From the NCBI RefSeq assembly GCF_000621725.1, contig NZ_JHXM01000017.1, forward strand, positions 40,047 to 104,046: DNA of 64,000 bases. The letters are read 5' to 3'. The DNA comes from Xylanibacter brevis ATCC 19188. GTDB taxonomy: Bacteria; Bacteroidota; Bacteroidia; Bacteroidales; Bacteroidaceae. Positions 18,366 to 26,483 of the stretch are shown here, piece by piece. The notes beneath the pieces were generated by a model. The model saw only the letters and a program-made list of their open reading frames with translations. It had not been told where the DNA came from and made no database searches. Made by a program: the position numbers and the translations under genes. How positions within the stretch are numbered: the stretch's first letter is position 1; each line of letters begins with the position of its first letter.

Positions 18366-20264
18366 ATGGACTATGAACAGATTCTAAAGAAATACTGGGG
18401 CTACGATGATTTCCGTGGCATTCAGAAAGAAATCATTGAGTCAATAGGTAGCCAGAAAGACACACTGGGTCTGATGCCTACTGGTGGCGGTAAGTCTATC
18501 ACGTTCCAGGTGCCTGCTTTGGCTCAGGAAGGCACGTGTATTGTCATTACGCCCCTCATTGCCCTGATGAAGGATCAGGTGCAGAATCTGCGCAAACGTG
18601 GCATACGTGCAGCTGCTATCCATTCTGACTTGTCGCACGATGACGTTATCAAGACTTTAGAAAATGCTGTTTTCGGCGCCATAAAACTACTCTACGTCTC
18701 TCCTGAGCGACTTTCCTCTGAACTCTTTTTACAGAAACTCAACCACATGAAGGTGAGTTTCATATGCATCGACGAGGCTCATTGCATTTGCCAATGGGGC
18801 TACGATTTCCGACCTTCTTATCTAGCTATCGGCAACATCCGTAAGATGTTACCTGATACACCTATACTGGCGCTCACTGCTACAGCTACGCCCGCTGTAG
18901 TGGATGATATCCAGGAGAAGTTGCTGTTCAAGCAGAAAAACGTGTTCCGCATGAGCTTTGAGCGCAAGAACCTGGCTTATGTAGTAAGAGAGACTGCCGA
19001 CAAGGAAGCTCAACTCATTCATATCCTGAAACGCATCTCTGGTTCTGCTATCGTATATGCTCGCAGCCGTCAGCGTACCAAGGAGACAGCAGAACTGCTG
19101 TGCAAAAACGGCCTAGATGCGACTTTCTTTCATGCTGGATTGGATTATAACGAGAAAGATCAGCGACAGAAGGAATGGCAAGAAGGAAAGGTGCGTATCA
19201 TCGTAGCTACAAACGCCTTTGGTATGGGTATCGACAAACCCGATGTGCGCGTTGTCATCCATATCGACTGTCCGGATAGTTTGGAGGCTTACTTCCAAGA
19301 GGCTGGACGTGCAGGACGCGACGGCAAGAAAGCCTACGCCGTACTGTTGTATAACGACAGCGATGCCATGAAACTTCACAAGCGCATCGTTGACACCTTC
19401 CCAGAGAAAGACTACATTCGCAAGGTGTACGACCACTTGGCTTATTTCTATCAGATAGGTATAGGATCTGGCTATAACGCGATGTTCGAATTCCCCATCG
19501 ATAAGTTCTGCCACAACTTCAAGCACTTCCCCATCCGTGTGGATGCCGCCTTGAAGATATTGGATCGCGCTGGCTACATAGAATATCACGAGGAAGAGGA
19601 ATGTAAGGCACGCGTGAGATTCGTGTTGGAACGCGACGATTTGTATCGCCTTCGCGGAAACAGCAAAGAGGAGGATGCACTCATCATCACGCTGCTGCGC
19701 AACTACAGCGGACTTTTCAATGGCTTTCAGTACATTGACGAGACCTTTCTGGCTCAGCAAACCGACTCAACGACACCCATGGTTTACCTTTTGCTGAAAG
19801 GACTGGCACAAAAGAATATCATTCAGTTTATACCACAGAAGAAGACGCCACTCATACGCTATCGTCAGCGTCGCGAGGAGTCGCAGTATCTTTCGTTCCC
19901 TCCAGCAGTCTATGAGACGCTGAAAGAACGCTTCAGCGAGCGCATAGAGCACATGATAAACTACGCTACGAGAGGTAATCAGTGCCGCAGTCAGCAACTG
20001 CTACGCTACTTTGGCGAAACCAAAAGTAAGCCTTGCGGACAATGCGACGTATGTCTTTCACACGGAAACAAAGCCGGATTCAAGGTTGAGACAAAAACTG
20101 CTACCGAGGCTATCAAAAACATCTTGGCCGACAAGAAGCCACACGAAGTAAAGGAACTGATGCAACTTCCATTTGATAGCGAAACCATCCAGAATGCGCT
20201 ACGCAAGATGGCACTCGACGAAGCAATCACTATCGAAGGCACTACAGTCCGACTAGACTGTTAA
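18366..20264 (+). CDS. recQ: ATP-dependent DNA helicase RecQ (copy 1)
   Basis: A 632-residue 3'-5' DNA helicase. Motif I is PTGGGKS (38-44), motif II DEAH in CIDEAHCICQWG, motif III TATATP, and motif VI is in QEAGRAGRDG. A RecQ-Ct zinc module follows (CRSQQLLRYFGE and CGQCDVC), with a winged-helix region. No convincing HRDC domain is seen at the C-terminus, unlike the second RecQ at 56735-58561. It follows recJ closely. Its stop codon shares the tetranucleotide TTAA with the stop of the convergent gene. Confidence 0.95.
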   Translation: MDYEQILKKYWGYDDFRGIQKEIIESIGSQKDTLGLMPTGGGKSITFQVPALAQEGTCIVITPLIALMKDQVQNLRKRGIRAAAIHSDLSHDDVIKTLENAVFGAIKLLYVSPERLSSELFLQKLNHMKVSFICIDEAHCICQWGYDFRPSYLAIGNIRKMLPDTPILALTATATPAVVDDIQEKLLFKQKNVFRMSFERKNLAYVVRETADKEAQLIHILKRISGSAIVYARSRQRTKETAELLCKNGLDATFFHAGLDYNEKDQRQKEWQEGKVRIIVATNAFGMGIDKPDVRVVIHIDCPDSLEAYFQEAGRAGRDGKKAYAVLLYNDSDAMKLHKRIVDTFPEKDYIRKVYDHLAYFYQIGIGSGYNAMFEFPIDKFCHNFKHFPIRVDAALKILDRAGYIEYHEEEECKARVRFVLERDDLYRLRGNSKEEDALIITLLRNYSGLFNGFQYIDETFLAQQTDSTTPMVYLLLKGLAQKNIIQFIPQKKTPLIRYRQRREESQYLSFPPAVYETLKERFSERIEHMINYATRGNQCRSQQLLRYFGETKSKPCGQCDVCLSHGNKAGFKVETKTATEAIKNILADKKPHEVKELMQLPFDSETIQNALRKMALDEAITIEGTTVRLDC

Positions 20265-20878
20265 CGCTTATCGTCAAACTCCCAATCCTTATACTTTTCA
20301 CGAGGGAATATAAACATATTATCATCTATCCCACCCGATTTAAAATTGCTTATCTTTATCTTTGCCCATATGAAAGCGACCTTAATTTTTAGACTAATAG
20401 GATGATAAGTGCCCTGAGTCACAGTTGCCTTCACCTCCTTAATTGTACCCTTTGCGCCTTTCTTTTGTTTCAGAGTCAGCAAAAGATTATTACCATGTTT
20501 CTCAACGCGATACGAAAAATCATCTAAGGAGAACTTAAACTTTCCAGAGTACTTATCCTTCTTATCAGACATTGCATCATGCACCTCCACCACACGACGC
20601 TTTCGATAGGCCATGAAAGCCGTCACACCATCATTCCAGGTATCCACACGCTCATCACTAAAGCGTTGTTTTTTGCCTTTGTACCAGATGGTGCCATGCG
20701 TCTTATAAATGCCAATGATATCTACATCGTAATGCAATGTGGCCCCTTGTGGACCAAACACTTGATTATAAGCCTTGTCGAATATCTGTCGCGCCTGTTG
20801 CTCGTTGGTAATCTTCTGTTTTCCCCACGCCCCAACTGCCAACAGCAGGAATAAGCACAGTATCAGTTTATGTTTCAT
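20261..20878 (-). CDS. Exported LolA-like protein
   Basis: A 205-residue protein with a signal peptide ending near GAWGKQ (about residue 20). The remainder is rich in paired beta-strand patterns (TIWYKGKKQRF, KFKFSLDDFSYRV, NLLLTLKQKK), which suggests a LolA/LppX-like half-barrel such as binds lipoproteins or lipids in the periplasm; no diagnostic motif fixes this. Start at 20878 (MKHKLI) is preferred over upstream in-frame ATGs because it opens a signal peptide; the upstream gene stops at 20889, 10 bp away, so the two are one unit. It converges on recQ with a 4-bp overlap. Confidence 0.5.
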   Translation of the reverse strand: MKHKLILCLFLLLAVGAWGKQKITNEQQARQIFDKAYNQVFGPQGATLHYDVDIIGIYKTHGTIWYKGKKQRFSDERVDTWNDGVTAFMAYRKRRVVEVHDAMSDKKDKYSGKFKFSLDDFSYRVEKHGNNLLLTLKQKKGAKGTIKEVKATVTQGTYHPISLKIKVAFIWAKIKISNFKSGGIDDNMFIFPREKYKDWEFDDKR

Positions 20879-20888
20879 CGTCACTGAA

Positions 20889-21386
20889 TTATGGTAATAT
20901 GCGTTGATAAGCCAACCGCTCATCGCCCGACAGCAGGTAGATTATACCACAATAGTCAAAGCCATACTTGAGCAGGTTGTGCTGCATAATATGATTGTCC
21001 CGATGGGTATCCACACGGATATTCTTGTCACGCTTCAGACAGAAGTCCATCACGCTGGCAAAGATGCCGTGAACTTCGGGTCTGCTGGCGATGCGGTGGA
21101 TCACATGATAGGGCTGCACATCGTCGAGCCATGCGCCATTATATATTTTTAGATAGGTAGGATCGGGCGATGACAAGAAGGCAAAATAGCCCACCACTTG
21201 CCCCTCGTCCTCAACAACAAAAGCGCCATGCAGCTGCATATCCTGAGAGATTACGGCCTCAGAAGGATATCCATCACTCCACTGATGCATATTGCCCGAC
21301 TGCCTCATGATACCCTTTGCGGCAGCCATCACTTGCATAATCTCTGGTATATCGGTCGGTTTAGCTTCTCTGATTATCCTTTCCAT
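20889..21386 (-). CDS. GNAT-family N-acetyltransferase
   Basis: A 165-residue acetyl-CoA-dependent acyltransferase. It opens with IIREAKPTDIPEIMQVM (strand 1-helix 1 of GNAT), has GQVVGYFAFLSSP (strand 4), and near the C-terminus RVDTHRDNHIMQHNLLKYGF, the usual helix-strand before GF.x.G. The canonical Q/RxxGxG/A pyrophosphate loop is not well formed, as in several Bacteroidota members. The acceptor substrate is unknown. It heads a two-gene unit with the LolA-like gene. Confidence 0.8.
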   Translation of the reverse strand: MERIIREAKPTDIPEIMQVMAAAKGIMRQSGNMHQWSDGYPSEAVISQDMQLHGAFVVEDEGQVVGYFAFLSSPDPTYLKIYNGAWLDDVQPYHVIHRIASRPEVHGIFASVMDFCLKRDKNIRVDTHRDNHIMQHNLLKYGFDYCGIIYLLSGDERLAYQRILP

Positions 21387-21424
21387 ATCTTGGGTGCATA
21401 CGCGAATCGCGTCGTCGTACGGTT

Positions 21425-21434
21425 TGCAAAGGTA
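21425..21434 (-). promoter_or_regulatory. Promoter box of the GNAT gene
   Basis: TACCTTTGCA on the minus strand, 39 bp before the ATG. Confidence 0.6.
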
Positions 21435-21520
21435 CTAATAATCTGCGACATTGACACATCTGCTTCTGCCAATTAACTTTTATTAGAGGCACACAGCGCC
21501 AATAAAAAGAAGAAAAGCAG

Positions 21521-21530
21521 TAACTTTGCA
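21521..21530 (+). promoter_or_regulatory. Promoter box of the rhodanese gene
   Basis: TAACTTTGCA, 36 bp before the ATG at 21567. Confidence 0.6.
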
Positions 21531-21566
21531 GCCGAAAACATCATCTGGGAATAAAAGAAACAACAA

Positions 21567-21962
21567 ATGAAAAAAATTATTGCATGTTTGCTGGCTATGC
21601 TGGGACTTAACACTGCATGGGGACAGCAATTATTCGATGACACTGACGCAGAGGGGTTTGCCCAACTGATAGCCGACTCAACCGTAGTGGTTCTTGACGT
21701 AAGAACTGACAACGAATACGCAGAAGGACACATAAAAGGGGCCATCAACATAGACTTTAAGAAAAAAGACTTCATCGCGAAAGCAAAAGCGGCCCTACCC
21801 ACCGACAAGACTATTGCCATCTATTGTCGCAGTGGCAGACGCTCTGCAGGTGCAGCAAACTTGCTGGCAAACGAGGGTTACAAGCTGGTAAACCTAAAGG
21901 GCGGCATCATCGCATGGACTGAAGCCCATAAGCCTATCGTCATCCCGACCGACGAGAAGTAA
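21567..21962 (+). CDS. Exported single-domain rhodanese
   Basis: A 131-residue protein with a signal peptide (MKKIIACLLAMLGLNTAWGQ). The rhodanese domain has VVVLDVRTDNEYAEGHIKGA (about 39-58) and the active-site loop IYCRSGRRS with the sulfur-carrying Cys, then GYKLVNLKGGIIAW. Rhodaneses move sulfane sulfur between thiols and acceptors; the exported form probably works in the periplasm. A short degenerate remnant of a rubrerythrin-like gene lies immediately downstream on the same strand. Confidence 0.92.
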   Translation: MKKIIACLLAMLGLNTAWGQQLFDDTDAEGFAQLIADSTVVVLDVRTDNEYAEGHIKGAINIDFKKKDFIAKAKAALPTDKTIAIYCRSGRRSAGAANLLANEGYKLVNLKGGIIAWTEAHKPIVIPTDEK

Positions 21963-21991
21963 GCCTCATCCACAGAAATCGCTCAGAACAA

Positions 21992-22125
21992 TCATTACCA
22001 CAAACGAGCGGTAAAAAGACAGAAAAAGAACGCAACGCATTCCTGCAATTGCCGAAGTCCCCGAGGTGGAAAGCGTCAAAAACGACGAACACCACCACGG
22101 AGACATCCTATCTGGTCTGATTTAA
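21992..22125 (+). pseudogene. Remnant of the rubrerythrin-like family, with internal deletion and frame change
   Basis: Translation shows KKTEKERNAFLQLPK from 22013 and, after a one-base frame change near 22057, VPEVESVKNDEHHHGDILSG to the stop at 22125. These match residues about 32-44 and 106-125 of the intact protein encoded at 37733-38113 (KTDKEREAFLQLAK, FPEVESVKNDEHRHGDIVSG). About 60 central residues, including metal ligands, are missing. No start codon is left. Confidence 0.75.
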
Positions 22126-22127
22126 TT

Positions 22128-22445
22128 TTATATAACTACGGCAGTTCCACTGGTGGCAACCATCAGCATAGAACCATTGGCACCCACTGTCTCATAGTCA
22201 ATATCAACACCAACGATGGCATTGGCACCAAGAACCTCGGCACGTTGCATCATCTCACGAATTGAGGTATCCTTGGCCTCGGCCAACACCTTCTCGTAGC
22301 TACCGGCTCGACCGCCTACTATATCACGGATGCCAGCAAAGAAGTCCTTGAACATATTGGCGCCAATAATTGTTTCACCTGTCACAATGCCTTTGTACTC
22401 ACGAATGGTGTGACCTTCGATTTGCGGAGTGGTTGATAGTATCAT
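22128..22445 (-). CDS. YbjQ/UPF0145 family protein
   Basis: A 105-residue cytosolic protein of the YbjQ (DUF74) family. Conserved blocks are [32 protein letters not shown] and [15 protein letters not shown]. Members form pentamers and are often annotated as possible heavy-metal-binding proteins, but no biochemical role is established. Single gene; the 3' end lies 2 bp from the rubrerythrin remnant on the opposite strand. Confidence 0.9.
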   Translation of the reverse strand: MILSTTPQIEGHTIREYKGIVTGETIIGANMFKDFFAGIRDIVGGRAGSYEKVLAEAKDTSIREMMQRAEVLGANAIVGVDIDYETVGANGSMLMVATSGTAVVI

Positions 22446-22525
22446 AATCGTATGTTTTTAGATTGTTTACATCTATTAGACGTATAATTAATCCAAATTA
22501 TTGCATTCAATTGCCAAATATTAAC

Positions 22526-22535
22526 TATCTTTGCG
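22526..22535 (+). promoter_or_regulatory. Promoter box of the 50-residue protein gene
   Basis: TATCTTTGCG, 27 bp before the ATG at 22563. Confidence 0.55.
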
Positions 22536-22562
22536 TAAAAATTGGAGAAGTAGTATAATTTT

Positions 22563-22715
22563 ATGGGATACATGAACCGCTTCAAGCAGTCGGACGAAGG
22601 ACGTCGCGACGAGCTTATTCGCATCATTGAGCACTCTGTAGAGCAACTGACTTTGGCAGAGCTGGAAGCTCTATACTATGACATGACCACCAAATCGTTT
22701 ATCAACGATAAGTAA
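22563..22715 (+). CDS. Small acidic protein of unknown function (50 aa)
   Basis: A 50-residue open frame, MGYMNRFKQSDEGRRDELIR to the end FINDK, with a helical, charged profile (IIEHSVEQLTLAELEALYYD). It has its own promoter box and ends 19 bp before the EamA transporter gene, so both are probably on one transcript. The codon use and lack of interruptions suggest a real gene. No family is recognised. Two possible starts, MGYMNR and MNR, are three codons apart. Confidence 0.6.
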   Translation: MGYMNRFKQSDEGRRDELIRIIEHSVEQLTLAELEALYYDMTTKSFINDK

Positions 22716-22734
22716 TGGTGGATAGGGTGCTAAT

Positions 22735-23664
22735 ATGAAACCATCTATCTTTCAGCGCCCAGTATGGGCAGCCTTTCTGGCTTTCATCGCTGCTTTCCTG
22801 TGGGGATGGGCTTATCCACTCATCAAGTTGGGCTTTGAGGAACTGCAGATCACGCCCGATATGACAGGCAGCAAGATGCTGTTTGCCGGCATTCGTTTTT
22901 CTATTTCTGGAGCCATCATCCTGTTGGTAGCCAAGATGACTAACAGGTCGTTTCGCCTGAAAGAGATCACCATGGGACATCGGGCCAGCACACACCTATT
23001 CCTACTGGTATTCGCGCTACTCAACACTACCCTCCACTATGCTGCTTTCTATATCGGTTTGTCCCACAGTCAAGGCAGTCGTGCAGCCATTCTCAATTCG
23101 CTAAGTGTCTTCACCCTCGTGCTGTTGGCGTGCGCATTTTTCAAAAGCGACAAACTGAACCTACAGAAGGTGATGGGCTGCACTATTGGTTTCAGCGGTA
23201 TCCTTTCACTGAACCTTGGAGGCGAAGCCAGTGGGTCGTTCACACTGCTGGGCGACGGTATGATTATCCTCAATGCCCTTTGCAGTGCCTTTGCTGCCCT
23301 GATGACCAGAGGCGTGGCCAAGCGCATCGATGTGTTTGTAGGCACTGGCTTGAGTCTGGGCATTGGCGGAGCCTTGTTGGTGATACCAGGACTGCTGATG
23401 GGTGGCACACTGCCCCACACTACCCTGCTGGGACTGCTCTACTTACTGATGCTCATTGGCATATCTACCATTGGATTCACACTCTACAACAAGCTGCTGA
23501 CGTGCAATCCCGTGGGCAAGATTGCCATTTGGAACTCGCTGATACCCGTGGTTGGCGCCGTCACATCGTGCCTTTGCCTCAACGAGGAATTCAAATGGAA
23601 ATATGCGGTTGCAGCTACCCTGACCACAATAGGAATCTATTTGATAAACAAAGGAAAGAAATGA
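22735..23664 (+). CDS. EamA/DMT-superfamily transporter
   Basis: A 309-residue inner-membrane protein with ten predicted membrane segments arranged as two EamA repeats. Repeat 1 begins WAAFLAFIAAFLWGWAYPLI; repeat 2 begins GDGMIILNALCSAFAALMTRG. The conserved second-repeat end NSLIPVVGAVTSCLCLNE is present. DMT carriers move metabolites such as amino acids or nucleosides out of or into the cell; the substrate is not predictable. It follows the 50-residue gene with no separate promoter seen. Confidence 0.88.
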   Translation: MKPSIFQRPVWAAFLAFIAAFLWGWAYPLIKLGFEELQITPDMTGSKMLFAGIRFSISGAIILLVAKMTNRSFRLKEITMGHRASTHLFLLVFALLNTTLHYAAFYIGLSHSQGSRAAILNSLSVFTLVLLACAFFKSDKLNLQKVMGCTIGFSGILSLNLGGEASGSFTLLGDGMIILNALCSAFAALMTRGVAKRIDVFVGTGLSLGIGGALLVIPGLLMGGTLPHTTLLGLLYLLMLIGISTIGFTLYNKLLTCNPVGKIAIWNSLIPVVGAVTSCLCLNEEFKWKYAVAATLTTIGIYLINKGKK

Positions 23665-23695
23665 GTGTTTTCTTGGCATTTTCGTTTTTTATGCT

Positions 23696-23705
23696 TACCT
23701 TTGCA
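23696..23705 (+). promoter_or_regulatory. Promoter box of the DUF1015-YigZ-Nudix run
   Basis: TACCTTTGCA, 32 bp before the ATG at 23737. Confidence 0.65.
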
Positions 23706-23736
23706 CTCCACATAACCAAACTTCAAAATTAAACCT

Positions 23737-24999
23737 ATGGCAACAGTTAAACCATTTCGTGGCATCCGTCCACCTAAAGAACTTGTAGAGCAAGTAGAAA
23801 GCCGCCCCTACGACGTACTGGATTCTGAAGAAGCACGCGCCGAGGCTGGCGACAACGAGAAGAGCCTCTACCATATCATCAAACCCGAGATTGACTTCCC
23901 CGCAGGTACCAGCGAGTACGATCCAAAAGTCTATGAAAAGGCTGCCGAGAACTTCCAAAAGTTCCAGGACAAAGGATGGCTGGTACAAGATGAACAGGAA
24001 CATTATTATATTTATGCGCAAACCATGAATCCTGATTCTGCTAACAGCAAGACGCAGTACGGACTGGTGGTGTGCGCTCATACCGACGACTACATGGCTG
24101 GTCGCATCAAGAAGCACGAGCTGACTAGACGCGACAAAGAGGAAGACCGCATGAAGCACGTTCGCGTGAACAATGCCAACATCGAGCCTGTGTTCTTTGC
24201 ATATCCCGACAATGCTGTGCTCAACGAGCTGATCATGCGCTATGCTGCCACCAAACCAGAATACGACTTCGTGGCTCCTATCGATGGTTTCCGCCATCAG
24301 TTCTGGGTGATTAGCGACAAGAAGGATATGCAGACCATCACCGACGAGTTTGCCAAGATGCCTTCTATGTATATTGCCGACGGTCACCATCGTTCAGCTG
24401 CAGCTGCCCTGGTTGGACAGGAGAAGCAGAAGCAGAACCCCAACCATCGTGGCGACGAGGAGTACAACTTCTTTATGGCTGTATGCTTCCAGGCTTCGCA
24501 GCTCACCATCCTTGACTACAACCGTGTGGTAAAGGATCTCAATGGTCTCACCAGCGAGCAGTTCCTCGCTGCGCTCCAGAAGAACTTTATCGTAGAAGAC
24601 AAAGGCACAGACATCTACAAGCCCGCAGAAATCCATGAGTTCTCTCTCTATCTGGACGAACATTGGTACAGCCTGAAAGCTAAGGAGGGTACCTACGACA
24701 ACAACGACCCCATCGGCGTGCTCGACGTAGATATCTCGAGCCGACTGATTCTCGACGAGATTTTGAACATTGGCGACCTACGCTCTTCACAGCGTATCGA
24801 CTTTGTAGGTGGTCTGCGCGGACTGGGCGAACTGAAACGTCGCGTGGACTCTGGCGAGATGCGTGCAGCATTGGCCCTCTACCCCGTTTCTATGAAACAG
24901 ATCATGGACATCGCCGACTCTGGCAAGATTATGCCTCCCAAGGCTACATGGTTCGAACCTAAGTTGCGCTCGGGTCTGGTCATCCACAAACTTTCTTAA
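23737..24999 (+). CDS. DUF1015 family protein
   Basis: A 420-residue soluble protein of the DUF1015 family (COG4198). Typical blocks are FRGIRPP near the start, SRPYDVLDSEEAR, and the central YIADGHHRSAAA, a loop reminiscent of the GxxR motif of ParB/SerK-type nucleotide-binding proteins. In many Bacteroidota this gene sits in the serC-serA operon, which suggests a role near serine metabolism; here serC-serA are 29 kb away. The activity of the family is not established. It is followed 27 bp later by the YigZ gene. Confidence 0.88.
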   Translation: MATVKPFRGIRPPKELVEQVESRPYDVLDSEEARAEAGDNEKSLYHIIKPEIDFPAGTSEYDPKVYEKAAENFQKFQDKGWLVQDEQEHYYIYAQTMNPDSANSKTQYGLVVCAHTDDYMAGRIKKHELTRRDKEEDRMKHVRVNNANIEPVFFAYPDNAVLNELIMRYAATKPEYDFVAPIDGFRHQFWVISDKKDMQTITDEFAKMPSMYIADGHHRSAAAALVGQEKQKQNPNHRGDEEYNFFMAVCFQASQLTILDYNRVVKDLNGLTSEQFLAALQKNFIVEDKGTDIYKPAEIHEFSLYLDEHWYSLKAKEGTYDNNDPIGVLDVDISSRLILDEILNIGDLRSSQRIDFVGGLRGLGELKRRVDSGEMRAALALYPVSMKQIMDIADSGKIMPPKATWFEPKLRSGLVIHKLS

Positions 25000-25026
25000 G
25001 TTACTCTTAGATTGTCCTGTATTTCT

Positions 25027-25611
25027 ATGACAGACGAATTCAAGACAATAAAAAATACGAGCGAGGGATTTTACTCTGAAAAGCGGAGCAAATTCCTCGC
25101 TTTTGCACATCACGTAGAATCTGTCGATGATGTCAAGGAACTAGTTGCACAATATCGCAAGAAATACTACGATGCTCGCCACGTCTGCTACGCCTACATG
25201 TTGGGCGCTGCCAGAGAGGTGTTTCGCGCCAACGACGACGGAGAGCCATCAAGCACTGCCGGAAAGCCTATCCTAGGACAGATAAACTCCAACGACTTGA
25301 CCGACATCCTGATTGTGGTGGTCCGCTACTACGGTGGCGTCAATCTAGGCACCAGCGGACTCATTATTGCCTATCGCGAGGCTGCTGCCGATGCGCTTGC
25401 CCATGCCGAAGTGGAGACGAAACAGGTGGAAGAAATCATCACCTACGACTTCCCCTACGTCATGATGAACGATGTGATGCGCATCGTCAAAGACATGCAG
25501 CCGCGCATCATCTCGCAGACCTACGAGAACACCTGCCAGATTAAATTGTCCATCCGACAATCTGAGGCCAAACAGTTGCGACAGCGTCTTGCAAAACTTA
25601 GCTTCTCATAA
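25027..25611 (+). CDS. YigZ/IMPACT family protein
   Basis: A 194-residue protein with the two-domain YigZ architecture: an N-terminal UPF0029/Impact domain with SKFLAFAHHV, DARHVCYAYMLG, NDDGEPSSTAG and VVVRYYGGVNLG, and a C-terminal ferredoxin-like DUF1949 domain. Relatives influence translation control in eukaryotes; the bacterial role is unclear. The ATG at 25027 was preferred over an in-frame TTG at 25012. It ends 13 bp before the Nudix gene. Confidence 0.92.
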   Translation: MTDEFKTIKNTSEGFYSEKRSKFLAFAHHVESVDDVKELVAQYRKKYYDARHVCYAYMLGAAREVFRANDDGEPSSTAGKPILGQINSNDLTDILIVVVRYYGGVNLGTSGLIIAYREAAADALAHAEVETKQVEEIITYDFPYVMMNDVMRIVKDMQPRIISQTYENTCQIKLSIRQSEAKQLRQRLAKLSFS

Positions 25612-25624
25612 ACAACAAGAATTT

Positions 25625-26137
25625 ATGGATAACAGTAAAGAACTGTTCCCGCTGGTCGACGAGAACGGAACAGTAATAGGAAAAGCCACCCGTGGCGAGT
25701 GCCATAGTGGGACAAAAATGTTGCACCCCGTGGTGCATCTGCATGTGTTCAACTCCAAAGGTGAACTTTACCTGCAGAAAAGACCTGCCTGGAAAGATAT
25801 TCAACCCAACAAATGGGATACTGCCGTCGGAGGACATATAGACTACGGTGAGACACCAGAGCAGGCATTGAAGCGTGAAGTCAGCGAAGAACTGGGCATC
25901 AACGACTTTATTCCTAAGCGCATCGGACAGTATGTGTTCGAGAGCAGCCGAGAGCGCGAATTAGTATATGTGAACAGCACCACATACGATGGTCCCATCA
26001 CCCCATCGGCATCCGAGCTAGATGGAGGACGTTTTTGGAGCATCGAAGAAATCGAGAAATCCATAGGAAAAGGCGTCTTAACCCCCAATTTCGAGAGCGA
26101 ATTTACCCGTTTTCTAAAAAAAATAGCACTTTTTTGA
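25625..26137 (+). CDS. Nudix hydrolase
   Basis: A 170-residue Nudix protein. The 23-residue Nudix box runs from G70 to I92 with all key residues (GETPEQ, REVSEELGI). The N-terminus (FPLVDENGTVIGKATRGECH) and HLHVFNSKGELYLQKR resemble the isopentenyl-diphosphate isomerase-like/YfcD branch, which hydrolyses nucleoside-diphosphate-linked substrates. The exact substrate is unknown. Start at 25625 (MDNSKELF) avoids a TTG start overlapping yigZ. It ends just before the tRNA cluster. Confidence 0.9.
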   Translation: MDNSKELFPLVDENGTVIGKATRGECHSGTKMLHPVVHLHVFNSKGELYLQKRPAWKDIQPNKWDTAVGGHIDYGETPEQALKREVSEELGINDFIPKRIGQYVFESSRERELVYVNSTTYDGPITPSASELDGGRFWSIEEIEKSIGKGVLTPNFESEFTRFLKKIALF

Positions 26138-26179
26138 AAAAAGTTCGGCAAAACATTTGGTAATGCCAAAAAAAGTGCT

Positions 26180-26189
26180 TACCTTTGCA
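26180..26189 (+). promoter_or_regulatory. Promoter box of the tRNA-Arg pair
   Basis: TACCTTTGCA, 18 bp before the first tRNA. Confidence 0.7.
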
Positions 26190-26207
26190 CCCGCAAATAA
26201 GGAACAG

Positions 26208-26281
26208 GGTTCCGTAGCTCAACTGAATAGAGCATCTGACTACGGATCAGAAGGTTGTGGGTTTGAATCCCGCCGGAATCA
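26208..26281 (+). tRNA. tRNA-Arg (anticodon ACG), copy 1
   Basis: A 74-nt cloverleaf: acceptor GGTTCCG/CGGAATC, D arm with AGCTCAACTGAATAGAGC, anticodon stem TCTGA/TCAGA around loop CTACGGA (ACG, read after A-to-I editing), T arm with GGTTTGAATCC. CCA is not encoded. Confidence 0.97.
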
Positions 26282-26315
26282 CTTCTTTAGTTTTGCAGTA
26301 GTTCAATGGAACGTT

Positions 26316-26389
26316 GGTTCCGTAGCTCAACTGAATAGAGCATCTGACTACGGATCAGAAGGTTGTGGGTTTGAATCCCGCCGGAATCA
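26316..26389 (+). tRNA. tRNA-Arg (anticodon ACG), copy 2
   Basis: Identical in sequence to copy 1, 34 bp downstream. Its last 12 bases plus the following CAAA recur at 29531-29546, marking it as a likely integration site. Confidence 0.97.
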
Positions 26390-26393
26390 CAAA
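26378..26393 (+). repeat. Left att-like direct repeat at tRNA-Arg 3' end
   Basis: CCGCCGGAATCACAAA, spanning the end of tRNA-Arg copy 2. An exact 16-bp copy is at 29531-29546. Confidence 0.6.
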
Positions 26394-26420
26394 GAGAGGT
26401 ATTTTAATACCTCTCTTTTT
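26393..26420 (+). terminator. Terminator after the tRNA-Arg pair
   Basis: Perfect stem AGAGAGGTATT/AATACCTCTCT with a 2-nt gap followed by seven T residues. Confidence 0.85.
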
Positions 26421-26441
26421 TTATTATTAAAAAATTATCAT

Positions 26442-26469
26442 AAAAAGTTGTAGGATACGACAACTTTTT
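26442..26469 (+). promoter_or_regulatory. Operator palindrome of the higBA-type module
   Basis: Perfect 10-bp inverted repeat AAAAAGTTGT / ACAACTTTTT separated by 8 bp, lying directly upstream of the -7 box, where the HTH antitoxin (alone or with toxin) would block transcription. Confidence 0.6.
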
Positions 26470-26470
26470 G

Positions 26471-26480
26471 TATCTTTGCA
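26471..26480 (+). promoter_or_regulatory. Promoter box of the toxin-antitoxin module, 3 bp before the ATG
   Basis: TATCTTTGCA ends 3 bp before the toxin start codon, so the mRNA is expected to be leaderless or nearly so. Confidence 0.65.
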
Positions 26481-26483
26481 CCC

